Origin: Luzula sylvatica
Lineage: Eukaryota; Streptophyta; Magnoliopsida; Poales; Juncaceae
DNA: 64,000 bases
Assembly: GCA_946800325.1 (NCBI GenBank)
Contig: OX326959.1
Coordinates: forward strand, 30,790,527 to 30,854,526
Direction of reading: 5' to 3'
Below the pieces are notes generated by a model that saw only the letters and a program-made list of their open reading frames with translations, made no database searches and was not told where the DNA came from. The position numbers and the translations under genes were made by a program. Positions 9,831-20,807 of this stretch are shown here, in pieces. The first letter of the stretch is position 1, and the number at the start of each line of letters is the position of its first letter.

Positions 9831-11675
9831 CAGAGTAGAGTGATAAATGTAACTTTAATTCTGCAGAATAACCATAATACCGAAAACTTGAAAACTTTAT
9901 AACCTTATCATATGTGTATGACATATGTTTATATCACGTGTCTATATCATAATAACTGTACAAATATTTACTCCCACTATAACTGAATATCCTTAACCGA
10001 AATTACACCCATATAAACAACGTCTTGCTTATATAACATATTGGGTAATTATATCTTATTGGAGTTTGTACCAAAATATATGATAGATAAATATTACTCT
10101 GAATTTCTTTATTTTCTCTCACGTAAGTAATGGTATATTTAATAATTAACAAAATCCATCTCAAAACCAAATAAGATGATTTTGTTATAAAACCAAATAT
10201 ATATATATACCAATGTCAATTTTCTTGAGATGTTAAAGTTTGTCTTTTCGGCTAAACAAAATTTGTAGCCGTATTTTCCTCCCGCAAACAAGACATCTTT
10301 AAATAATCATAAACAAGCATTGTATTGCTCACCAAAATAACCGAATAATAATAATAATTTTAATTAAAGGTTATCCCCATCATCAAGATATCCCTTTTTC
10401 ATTAATATTTTGACTTTGGCCAATCATATTAACTTCTTATTGATATCTTGGCGTAGTAATCAAGAATTGATAATAAATTAACGTGTCAACAAATTAACCT
10501 TCCTTTGGGCCGATTAAATAAATCACACGTAAAACCGAATAATTATCACACACTTATTACCACAGATGCATATGAAATTATATAAAATATTGCCTTCCTT
10601 TGGGCCGGTCAATATTTAAATAATATTATACACATATCTTTTTATATTTTAAAATATATTTAATTTCAACAAGAGAGGTCACTTTGGCGACATGTTGCTG
10701 GCCTTAATTAATTTTAAAATACATACCTTAAACCTTTTAATTGAGTTTAAAATTATACCTTAAAACCTTATTGCAAATTTTAATTTGTCAAGAATTTATT
10801 CGTAAATAAATATTTTTTATATCCGATTTTATATACGAATTCTTGTTGCAATATTTGCGTACATAACCTCATTATGAAAAAATCGAATATATATCCAAAA
10901 AATATTTATTCAATTATCTCAAATGCTAAAAAATCTTAAAATACCAAATTATTCATTTTGTTTTATTTTTACAGGCCCAACAGCCCAAACTAAAAATAAA
11001 ATGAATTTTTCTTTAAATCGGAACATGAAAATCCAGATTTCATTTCCGAATTTTGTTTATACTTTTTTATACAATCCTGAATTGGTATCCCAATTTTCTT
11101 TTCCCAAATTTATAAATTCTGGATTTTAGAACCTTGAGAAAACCGGGTTAATAAATCCTAAATCTGTTTCCCAGTTTTTCTTTTCCTAATTTTTAAAATC
11201 CAAACCTTAATATCCAGAATTTCATATTCTGATTTCTATATTCATAACTTGTAATCTTGAATTCTGATGAACTTAAAATACCGGAATCTCAAATCCAAAT
11301 TTCTTTAATTCTTTTCAATTAACCCTAACCAGGAATCGAATTCCCGTCTCTTCCATAATTAAAAGACACGACCAGAGAGGATGTACAGCAGCCAACAATG
11401 GCTCTCGTGAAAATCACTCGCGTCTTATGAACGGGCCTCTCCGTCGCCGGCGTCCGTCGACGAAACGGAGAACACCGAATTGTCTGGAATCGCCCACTGA
11501 GTATAGAGAGATAGTACAAATTTCCTAAAATCTTTTCTTTCTCTCTAATTTTTACGATCCGTTTATGACCCGTTTCGCTCAAAACATGAAATTGACCGAA
11601 TTTGGACAGAAAAATCGTGCGAAATACTTTAAACTTTGTTTCTCTTCCAATTAAACCGTGATTCAACATAGTTTC

Positions 11676-11687
11676 GCTCTGATACCA
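11676..11687 (-). other. Primer-binding site (initiator-Met tRNA type)
   Basis: The minus strand reads TGGTATCAGAGC, complementary to the 3' end of plant initiator-Met tRNA, two bases from the LTR end. Confidence 0.88.
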
Positions 11688-11689
11688 AT

Positions 11690-12291
11690 TGTTGGGGCGG
11701 CGGCAACAAACCGGCACCGCCCCGTGAATAAAATAATTCAATTTGCCCGTACAAACGGACCGTAATAACTATGTGAATTCAACCGAATAAACTTAATCAA
11801 AACCGTACCTTAACCGTATGCGGAAGCGTATGAAATCTGTCCGAATTGATGTCGCGTCATCACCGTTGTTGCGTTCATGAAGCCTTAGTCGCAAAGATTT
11901 GGAATTCCAAGCACTTTATGATCTCCAATTTGAAGAATCCTTCGGTTTCTTTTCTCCTATGAATCTCTCTCTTTTCTTAATGGGATGGAAAAGAGAATGG
12001 CAGAATCTCATATGTGCTTGGGACCAATTTGCTTTTATAGCCACAAGACATCTTTTCACAAAGACGTACCTTTTGGGCTCCCTAATGTGGATTTTCTAAT
12101 TCAGCCCATCATAGAAAATAGAAGCACCACCCACAATATTCTACACATCAAAAGGCCCACAACTTAATTGACACATTTAATGCTTAATTTTATAACTAAA
12201 ATTCATCACTATATTAATAAGCATATAAATGACAATATTACAACACATAATATTTTACATATAAGTCCAATGTTGGAGTAATGTTCCAACA
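11690..12291 (-). repeat. LTR (5' LTR of the minus-strand element)
   Basis: 602 bp, matching the left LTR except for about six substitutions and a CT dinucleotide gain near 11970. Transcription in element orientation would start within it and run leftwards. Confidence 0.93.
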
Positions 12292-12298
12292 ATTATAT

Positions 12299-13164
12299 TT
12301 CTTGCATTTCTTGCTTCGGAAGTTTCTTTTTAGATTTCTTTCTCAAATCCTCCATGACGTGCTCTGTATTCCCAACAAATTAGAGAAAATAGTGGTGAAT
12401 CTGACCGGGTAAAGAGGTTGTGAAGAGAAGTTGTTTGGCACGGCGCGGCTCCTGTGCGCATAGTAGCCTGGAACGTGGAACGTCCGGTACGCGGTACGGG
12501 TTCATGGTACTAACATATATTTTAGTTTTGGAGAAATTATGGAAACGTAAAAAGCTACCATTTGACAAGTATTTGCTATAGTTGAATTCATATGAGGGAT
12601 AGATGAAAGTCATCTCCATAAGATAGATGCTAGTTTGAATCAAGAAATTTGATTAACTCGAATATTTTGGCAGTATCTGTTGAAAGAAAGATATTTTAAT
12701 GGATGTTTTTCTTCATTAGAGCAAGGAAATAAATAGGTATATTGTGTGTATATGAAATTATACATTACATATTTATCCTCTTTGTCTTACAAATATACAA
12801 TACCCTCATTTCCTTTTAATTAAGGGAAAACTTCTCATATATCCTTACTAAAGTAAGTTTATAAATTACATATTTATTCCTCTTAAATTGTTATTATCAT
12901 ATTTATCCCTACTAAACATAGTTAGTATCAAATTTAACCAAAATCAATAATTTAGTTAAATTTAATATGAAACTAATATAAGTGACTAATATGCCCTCAA
13001 TTCACTAATCCTAAATTCAATAAACCTATTTTTAAAAACCCATTAACCCATTACCCCTAAACCCATTAACCCGCTATTCCTTAACCGTCTCTATTTAATT
13101 TATCCGCTGCACCTAAACCCTCTTCTCCATCTACGACATATATCATACCGAGTTTCGCTGGAGC
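12299..13164. other. Intergenic sequence between LTR element and hAT
   Basis: No gene supported. A GC-richer patch at about 12420-12510 contains GGAACGTGGAACGTCCGGTA and CGCGGTACGGG but no recognisable motif. The last 8 bases (GCTGGAGC) are the target duplication of the next element. Confidence 0.5.
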
Positions 13165-13366
13165 CAGGGCCGGTCTCGAGTTTTCAACGACCCGAGACCA
13201 ATGTTGAATGTGGACCCTTTCAATTATTATTCCAAAAAAATTCTTGCAAAAAATATTGAATATATTATTTTTTTTGCTCAAGACAAATAAAAACACTATC
13301 CTTCTTACATTTAAATAAAAGTAATAATAATATAAATCATAATATTGTCCTAAATTAATTAATTTA

Positions 13367-14556
13367 GGGAGATTTTCAAAAAAAAACCTATCTTTTTTAG
13401 ATATTCTAAAAAATCCCCTATCTTTTTGGAAACTCCAAAAAAAAACCCTCTACCAAACTTTTATTTTCAAATATCCCCTATGGGGTTAAAATTAACCATA
13501 GATGTTGATAGATTTTTTTATGACCAAAATGCCCTTCTTTTTACTTATGCACTAATTAAAAGAATATTTTTGTTATTTGTATTAATTTTAAAAAAGTCCT
13601 AATTTTTTTTAGCTTATAATAATTTTTAAAAAATAATTATCATATGTTATATTTATATAATTTTAATATTTCATACATTATATATATTGACTTTTATATA
13701 TTTTTTCGGAAAACTAACACAAAATAATAAAATAATAATAAGATGAACAACGATATTAAAAGAACACCTTGCAAATATTTAAAAATTTAAATTGAAAGAA
13801 ATTATGACTTAAGAATTAACTTGGAAGAATTTATAAATAAGCAAATCTGCAATCAGAATTGGGCCAGTTCATAATCTGGGCCCGTTCAGAATTTAGGGTT
13901 TTAACCTAATTTCAGATAATTAGCTTTTAACCTAAATTTTGGACTTATTCTGATTTTTATTAATTTTGGGCTTTATTCTGAAAATTAGGGTTTCTTAACC
14001 TAATTTTCGGATTTAACCTACAATCTGCCTATATATATATATTCAGAATTTCATTTTTCTCTCTCCTCTCTCTCTAATTTTGAGCTAATTCTGGCCGCCG
14101 ATTTTTTTCCTCTTTTCCCACAATACGAATAGAGATCTGGTGAGTTTCAGAGAGAGATTTTGAGCAAAAACCTTGACAGAAATAATCGTGACACCGGCTA
14201 GAACGGTGTTGGCGGTTCTGATCAGACGAAATCGAGGTGGACACGAGTAGAGGGAGTGCAAGAGCAATCCTTGGTGAAGGTTCACGAAATCACTACAAGT
14301 TAAAAATTATTTATGAATTTTCTTCAAACTAATAAAATTAATGAAAAAATAATAAAAATGTACATATGATAATAGAAGAGTATTTTGATCAAAAAAAAAA
14401 ATTAACATCATCCATAGTTAGTTTTAATCCTTATAGGGGATATTTGAAAATAAAAATTTGGTAGAGGAATTTTTTTGGAGTTTCCAAGAAAATAGAAGAA
14501 AATAGAAGGGTTGTTAGAATATTCAAAAAAGTTAGGGGGTTTTTTGAAAATTTTCC
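13367..14556. mobile_element. MULE-like element, copy B (Pack-MULE-like), nested in hAT
   Basis: 1,190 bp with long inverted termini starting GGGAGATTTTCAAAA on the left and the complement of GGAAAATTTTCAAAA on the right. ATTAATTTA at 13358-13366 and 14557-14565 is an exact 9-bp duplication. The arms share family features with copies A and C: CCTAAC-type runs, AAACTCCAAAAA, and GACCAAAATGCCC. The middle (about 13850-14290) is not AT-rich filler. It has a promoter-like TATA stretch, a CT-rich leader and a GTGAGT donor, consistent with captured host DNA. No transposase frame. Confidence 0.88.
14028..14140 (+). promoter_or_regulatory. Captured promoter and 5'-leader-like segment inside the MULE
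   Basis: CTATATATATATATTC (about 14029-14044) is a TATA-box candidate. It is followed at a suitable distance by a pyrimidine patch (CTCTCTCCTCTCTCTCTAA, about 14060-14078) of the kind seen at plant transcription starts, and then by GATCTG with a GTGAGT donor at 14140. Upstream lie AACCCTAA-like boxes. This looks like the 5' end of a host gene or of an LTR promoter. I cannot identify the donor. Confidence 0.4.
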
Positions 14557-14744
14557 ATTAATTTATAGTCATATCATATAACTAATTCAAATTTTGTTTC
14601 AATTATTCAATGATAACCTATTTAAAAACACATTTTTAATGTTTATGCATACATAGAACTTATTAAAAATTTGGACCCCCTCCTCAAAGTGGACCCTAGT
14701 CCTGGGCCTCAAAATCTTGCCCTATGGCCGGCCCTGGCTGGAGC

Positions 14745-15654
14745 AGAAGGTTGATTTTACGAGAGAAGTAGGAGACGCTGAGTTCGCGGAGAAGGAGTGT
14801 CGTCGTAAGCTTTTGTGGTAATGGAGCTTGAAGGAGATGAAAGGATGAGTTCAGAGGTTCATGAATGAAATGATAACATGAAGATAAGCACACAGTGGTC
14901 GGAATTGAGTACCGCTGGAACTGGAAGTTGGGAAATGATATTCTGTATTTCAAATCCTAGTTATCATAAGGAAAAGCTTTAGTGAATTTTTCCTGGTTTC
15001 TTTGAGTGGATTTCTTTTCTTAGTTTTTTTATGCCTCAAATATTGCTGAATTTATGAGCAAGGGTTTGAGAGAAGGTCTGATAATGGAGTTTGTTCTCCA
15101 ATATAGTCTTGTAAAACGATTTCTAAATTAATGAAATCAAGCAATACATGTAGGACTTTGATTCTACTTTATTTTTTTCTAAAAAAAAGAAATTCATCTC
15201 AGGATGTGGATGATAGGGTAGCGGTGGTTGTTAACCAATATTTTGACGTAAATAATTTATCAATATAATACACAAATTATTTGTTGTATTTTATGATAAT
15301 TTTAAGATGAGATAGTTGTTTAGAGTGTGTATATGCTTGTAAATAAGAGATTAGTGGATTTGGTGGTTGCTCATGAAACTTTTAATCGACATCAAGTGAT
15401 TTATTATTTATCACACATTCATATTCACATATTTCACCATAACATCCTCTATATACTAATTTACGTGATTAATTAATATATTAATTAACACTGGGCACAT
15501 AATAACATATACATTATAATAATTTACACATATTAATTATATAAAATATCTTAATTAATTTTTTGACGTATGCTAATTAACTTCTTAATTATGTTTGTTA
15601 ATTATAATTTAAAGGATATCGTAGTGAAAGTTGGGGCAAAGTAAAATCCCCAAT
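14745..15654. other. Intergenic sequence, possible old minus-strand coding relic at the left edge
   Basis: With the hAT removed, the minus strand across 14950-13090 is moderately GC-rich and stays open for stretches, but frames shift and no family is recognisable. The rest is AT-rich. The last 8 bases belong to the next target duplication. Confidence 0.4.
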
Positions 15655-16151
15655 TAGGGATGGACATTATGTTGAACCGAACCAAACCAAATAAGAGCAA
15701 ATCGAAATAAATCGAACCGAACTAGATTCAAACCGAACCGAACCGAATAAAATTTGAACCGATTTAAAACCGAACCGAATAAATCGAATTTCTTATTCGG
15801 TTTATTCGACAACCGAATTAGAAGTTTTATAATGTTAAAATTCAAATATTATTTAGAAAAAAAATATAAAAACAAATCATATAAAATATGCTTACGTTAT
15901 TTCTAATTTTACAATATTTAATTTTAATTTTTGTAAATGAATACAATAGAAAAAGTAAAAAATAGTATTAGTTCGGTCAATTCGATTTAATCAGTTCTGA
16001 AAATACCAAAACCGGATCGAACCGAATAAACCGAACAATATTAATTTTTGAATCGAACCGAACCAAATAAATCAAAAAACCGAACAGATTAAACCAAATT
16101 TGATCGAATCGGTTCGGTTCCCAAATAAACCGAATTATTTGCCCACCCTTA
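15655..16151. mobile_element. hAT-like MITE with AACCGAACC-type subterminal repeats
   Basis: Ends resemble TAGGG-TGGGCA: left TAGGGATGGACA, right the complement of TAAGGGTGGGCA. The interior is full of AACCGAACC and TTCGGTT words in both orientations near the ends, a familiar layout for plant hAT MITEs. The flanks TCCCCAAT (15647-15654) and TCCCTAAT (16152-16159) match at 7 of 8 positions, consistent with an aged 8-bp duplication. Confidence 0.72.
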
Positions 16152-16159
16152 TCCCTAAT

Positions 16160-17432
16160 GTGTTATTTGTTGTATTTGCGTGATGAATGACTTTTTTTTT
16201 TGTATAATATGTTGTATCATTCGATTGCAAATTTTCTGAAGACATAACTAATTTCATTTCATGTGTATCCAAATAAAACCTCATAATTCTTTTAAATGTG
16301 AAATAGCATGGATAATATAAATCTAAAATTACGCTATTACGGCCTCAATTTCCAAATTGAGGTACTATCTTTTTTTATGAATATTTGTTTGTTTTTTTTT
16401 AGTTTTGCATGCATAATTGAGCCGAACCTTATTCGAATAACAGGCCGCTTAATTTTTCATTTTAAATCATTTGTATGAGAAGGTTTTTTTTTTTTTTTAT
16501 ATATATATATTGGATCAACTAAATTCTTTGTTTCTTCGGGCACTTCCCTATCCTTTTCATTAGGCTTTTTAATATGGTCATTTTTTTTCTTAATGATTTT
16601 TTAAATCCACACAATATTCTTATTTGTTCAATATTTTCGGGTTGGAGGCCTTTGAATTTATTGCAGTTTTTCGGGATTTAATAATGAGGCCTTTTTAGTT
16701 AATAATATTTCTCAGTTTTCACAAGTATATATGATAATTTGATGGTTTCAACAAATAGTAAGAATTACAATTACAATTACAATTTTCTTTTTCTTTTTTT
16801 TTACTTCTCCAAAAACGGGTTGTAAATTCTTTCTTTTTTGCTAATTTCAAAACAACAAATTTACAAGCCCGCAGAAAAGACCCAGTACATAATTTGATAC
16901 AAATACCTTATTAAGTTCTTTGATGATATAAATAAATATTTTTGTATATATGGATCCTAAAATTAAAGGTCCAGTACTTATATTTTTTTCATAATTGTAT
17001 AGATCCGACCTTCCAAGTTCCAATACAATTAAGATATTTCAAATTACAATCTATTTTTTTTTTATAATAAATGGAGAAGGATCGTATGTCCTCCATCCAT
17101 TGATGTCAATAGAGATCGAACTCATAACCTCTCACAACACATGATTTTTTGTGTCTCACACTCAACCAATTAGGTTATGGACTCATTGATTCACAACCTC
17201 TCAAATTACAATCTAATTATATTTGAATACGTCACTGGCCACTGTCTTGCATGTCTTGCATGTTTTTCAAGGTTTCTGATTTTAGGATCCGACCTTATTA
17301 AGTTCTTTGATGATATAAATAAATTAAGATATTTCATGGTTTCTGATTTTCAATGAAGTGTCTTGCATGTTTTAAGTTGGTATATAATTCAAACAGACAA
17401 ACAAAACTAATATGCTATTCAATAATCATACT
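16160..17432. repeat. AT-rich region with a 33-bp direct repeat
   Basis: An exact 33-bp sequence (starting ACCTTATTAAGTTC) occurs at 16905-16937 and 17292-17324. Related fragments GATCCGACCTT, AGATATTTCA and TCTTGCATG are shared nearby, so part of this region is a diverged duplication. No gene seen. Confidence 0.55.
17060..17185 (-). repeat. tRNA-derived SINE on the minus strand
   Basis: Read on the minus strand: an A box TAACCTAATTGGTTGAG, then a B box GAGTTCGATCTC, then about 50 bp of body. The order and spacing fit a SINE head. It lies between the two 33-bp direct repeats. Confidence 0.5.
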
Positions 17433-18710
17433 GGGCATGTTTGGATAGCGGTAATTGAGACAGTTAGTAATAGGCAATGCTGTAGTTGACCCAAGTTCAC
17501 TGTTTGGACCAAGGAAGTTGCAAAAAGGACTGTAATTGGATATGCAAGAGGCACCCTACAGCTGCAGATCCATCTCTTCTCCGAACCACCGGAGACACAT
17601 CTACTGCAGATTGAATAAAATGGCGCCAAAAAGAAAAATTGTTTCTCCTTCCCTTCTCTCCCCAATCTCGTCACCCCTCTCTCCCCAAATTCTCATTTTC
17701 CCTCCTCCTCCTAGGGCATAAACCGATTTCTCATGTCTCTACATTGAAAATTTTGGGAAACCCTCATCCAGCAGTGCTATCGCTCACTTCTCATGCAGAG
17801 AAAGAAACTATTTGAGTCATATCTCACTCATTTATAATTCTTCTTTCTCTAATCAAAGGTTGATATTTTTTAAGTCATTCACAAAACTCGATTTTTCCAG
17901 GTTTCTATCTTTTGATGTATATGTTTGTCATAATTAAAGGCTCTCCATCTCTCTCGCTTATTTTTTCTGATTTTGGTTGAAATAGAGGTTACTAGGTCGA
18001 ATTTAGAGTAATTTGAAATTCTTGTGATGAACTAGGGATGCTATGCCTATTAATTAGGATTGATTTCGGTAATTTTGGCTTAATTATGACTTATGAGGTA
18101 ATTTGGGGACGGGTAAGTGATTACTGGTAATTAGAGGCCGATTATTGATTTTGGTTGATTAATGATACTTGGACAGCAAACATGAGTATATTTATGGGGG
18201 TAATTGAGGGACTTAACTAATGATTCAGAGTGAATTGCGGGGATTGAAAAATAAAGTTTGATGATTATGAACTAATTGTTGGCAGGATTGTATGGTGAGA
18301 TTTTATTTTTTGAATAAAAATCTATGATCAGATTTTCTTCATGGAATTGGTTAAATAAAGGCTAATTGATTTAAATGGATACTAACTGATTGAATAATCA
18401 AGGTCTGACCAAGATATTTCGAGTTATTAATTCATTTCATTTTTATCTGCTCTTTTTAGTCGTTAATTCTTTAATTCAATCATTTCTATTTTATTTTAAA
18501 TTTTCAGTAGATAAATAGCCTCAGTAAATAATTTCGTTATGTATAATAAAATAAGGATTGCAATTACACCAATCCAAACATATATGTTACAATTACAACA
18601 ATTGCAGATTCTTCCATCCAAACACCAAAATTTGTTTGCAATTGCTGCAGTTGTATTTTCAGCGATTCAAATTCTTTTTGGAGTTTCTAACGCATCCATC
18701 CAAACAGCCC
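17433..18710. mobile_element. PIF/Harbinger-like non-autonomous element
   Basis: The left end GGGCATGTTTGGAT and the right end ATCCAAACAGCCC form a 13-14-bp terminal inverted repeat of the GGGC-TGTTTGG type used by Tourist/Harbinger elements. ATCCAAACA and TGTTTGGA recur in the subterminal 150 bp on the right and near the left end, like transposase-binding repeats. I could not fix a 3-bp duplication, so the superfamily call is tentative. The interior (about 17530-17900) has a short frame starting MAPKRKIVSP and a CT-rich leader-like stretch, but no transposase. Confidence 0.6.
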
Positions 18711-20328
18711 GTTTACAACACCAACATACTATTAGATACTAGAACCAAACCAGCAAAGCCATGAGATGTTACCGATTTATTGGTCAATATTAGTATAAAT
18801 TTTTGGGAAACATATATATTTTTGGGAAAGTATATGTATTAGAAAACATATATTTTTCTAAATTTTTATTGATTCAAAATGCAATGGAAAATATAAAATA
18901 ATGCAAAACTTAATAGTGAAAGTATTTTAATAAATAATATCAAAATTTAATTTATAATAAACATAAATACAAATTATTTTATATCATATAATTTTTTATT
19001 ATTTTACATTTTGTAAAATAACAATGCAAATTGATATGTGTTTATAAGTTTAAAAAGTTATTTAGATGGATAAACTATTTTTTAATTCTATTATTTTTTG
19101 AAAAAGTTTTGTTAGATTAAAAACACAAATATAATCTATCTAGTATTATATGAGATTCTTATTGTTATAATTTAAAAAAAAAAATTAAAAATTCTATTAT
19201 ATAAATAAAATTCTTAAAAATCTATTATGTAAATATTTATTTTTTTACATTGTATTTTCTTACATAATATATTAACAAATTGAAATTATGAAAAAACGGT
19301 ATGTATGAACTATGCTAATATGAATGTCAAAATAAAGAAAAAATTAAATGAATATATTTGATGGATTTATAAAATGAAATTTCAGAAAATAATACCAATA
19401 TATGTTATATGTTTTATAATATTACATATTAAATTATTAGTATTTCATATAACTTTTCATATTCCATTGCATTCACATTTGATCATGCAATCTTATGTGG
19501 AATGTTAAACAATTAATTATACTTGGTGTAATGTGATCCTAACTAATAATAATATGTCACATCATTAATGTAGAATAATGTGAATTTCTAAGAATGTTTA
19601 AAACATGATGTAAAATAATGACACATAGATGACTACACAAAGTATGATCTTCAAAAAATCTAACAACAAATTAGTGATTGAGATTAAACCCCATCACTAC
19701 ATCTAATGATTCAAATTAATACTTAAAAATAATCATACGAAATGAATGTCTTAAATGATCAAATATATTATTAATGCATATGATGAAGCCACATCACACA
19801 ATCTAATGGTTAATAATCACGATAAGCATGATGATGTGGTTTCATGAGAAGGCTCAAAGAGGATGAGTAAATAATTCATTTTGACTAATGCAGTTTTTCT
19901 TGTTCTTTTTTGCAAAATCATATATTCATATTATGGTTCATAAAAAGCTCCACTACAATATATATGAAGTATATAATATTTTTTGAAAGAAATAATATTA
20001 ATTACTAATTTTACATATATACAAGACATTCAAGATTGTCTAAGGCAAATCATATTTTCAAATAAAATAAAAAATATAATATATACATCCTATTTTCAAA
20101 ATAATATTATGGTTCATAAAAAGCTCCACTACAAAATAATTATTAATTTGCATTAGTTCGTTAAAAGAGCAGAGAGAAGAATAAAGAGGTACCAAGAAGA
20201 TTAAACGGCGTGTGGGAGAAGGAAGGCTTGTTGATTAGACAAGACGCCTAGCTAAGACCAAGATAGAGAGGTCATCGTGATTATATTGGTATGGTATTTT
20301 TAATTCTTTTTGTAATCATAATGTTTTT
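18711..20328. repeat. AT-rich intergenic sequence with a 31-bp direct repeat
   Basis: Essentially featureless except for an exact 31-bp pair at 19928-19958 and 20104-20134 (contains GGTTCATAAAAAGCTCC). No genes. Confidence 0.55.
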
Positions 20329-20807
20329 GGGAAATTTAAAAAAAAAATCCTAACTATTTTTGGATCTTTTAAAAAATCCTCATTTTTTTTAAACTCCAAA
20401 ATATCTTTTCTACCAAATTTTTATTTTTAAATAATCCTTATAGAGAACGAATCTAACCATTAATAATGTTAAATTTTGTTTTGCCGAAATATCCTTCTAT
20501 TTTCATACGTAGAAATTAAAACAATATGTTGTTCTTTTTCATTAATTTTATTAATTTTAAGAAAATTCATAAATATTTTTGCAACATATAGTGTTTTCAT
20601 AAAAAATTTAGAATTTTTTAAAATTAAAAAAAATTAATTACTACATATGTAAATAGAAGAGTATTTTTGATTAAAAAAAATAATTTAACACCATCCATGA
20701 TTAAATATTTGAAAATAAAAATTTGGTAAAAAACATTTTCTGGAGTTTGCATAAAAATAAGAGATTTTTTTTAATAACCAAAAAAGTTAGGGTTATTTTA
20801 ATTTCCC
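20329..20807. mobile_element. MULE-like TIR element, copy C
   Basis: Starts GGGAAATTTAAAAAA and ends in the complement of GGGAAATTAAAAT. Both arms carry the family blocks (AAACTCCA, ACCAAATTTTTATTTT, and a 'CCGAAATATCCTTCTATTTTCAT' type block described here only by position, 20482-20505). Flanks AATGTTTTT and ATTTTTTTT agree at 7 of 9 positions, so a duplication is possible but poor evidence in such AT-rich sequence. It is shorter than copies A and B, with no captured insert. Confidence 0.72.

Larger units (their letters stand above)
8757..12291 (-). mobile_element. Complete non-autonomous Copia-type LTR retrotransposon
   Basis: Two direct LTRs of about 600 bp (8757-9356, 11690-12291) start TG and end CA. 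On the minus strand the primer-binding site TGGTATCAGAGC (initiator-Met tRNA type; plus-strand 11676-11687) lies two bases inside the upstream LTR, and a polypurine tract (GAGTGGGAGAT) abuts the downstream LTR. This PBS/PPT pairing is typical of plant Copia elements. ATTATAT flanks both ends (8750-8756 and 12292-12298). The 2.3-kb interior has no gag, protease, integrase or reverse-transcriptase frame, so it must have moved using proteins from another element (LARD/TRIM-like). By eye the LTRs differ at about six bases plus one 2-bp indel, so the insertion is recent. Short open frames inside each LTR are coincidental copies of one another. Confidence 0.93.
13165..14736. mobile_element. hAT element with 8-bp target duplication, interrupted by a MULE
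   Basis: The ends are CAGGGCCGG (13165) and its complement CCGGCCCTG (to 14736), a common plant hAT terminus. The flanks are GCTGGAGC on both sides (13157-13164 and 14737-14744), an exact 8-bp duplication. Removing the nested element (13367-14556 plus one 9-bp duplication copy) leaves about 370 bp without coding capacity. Both arms share the subterminal word TGGACCC. Removing the hAT as well rejoins a host sequence that reads continuously across GCTGGAGC. Confidence 0.9.
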
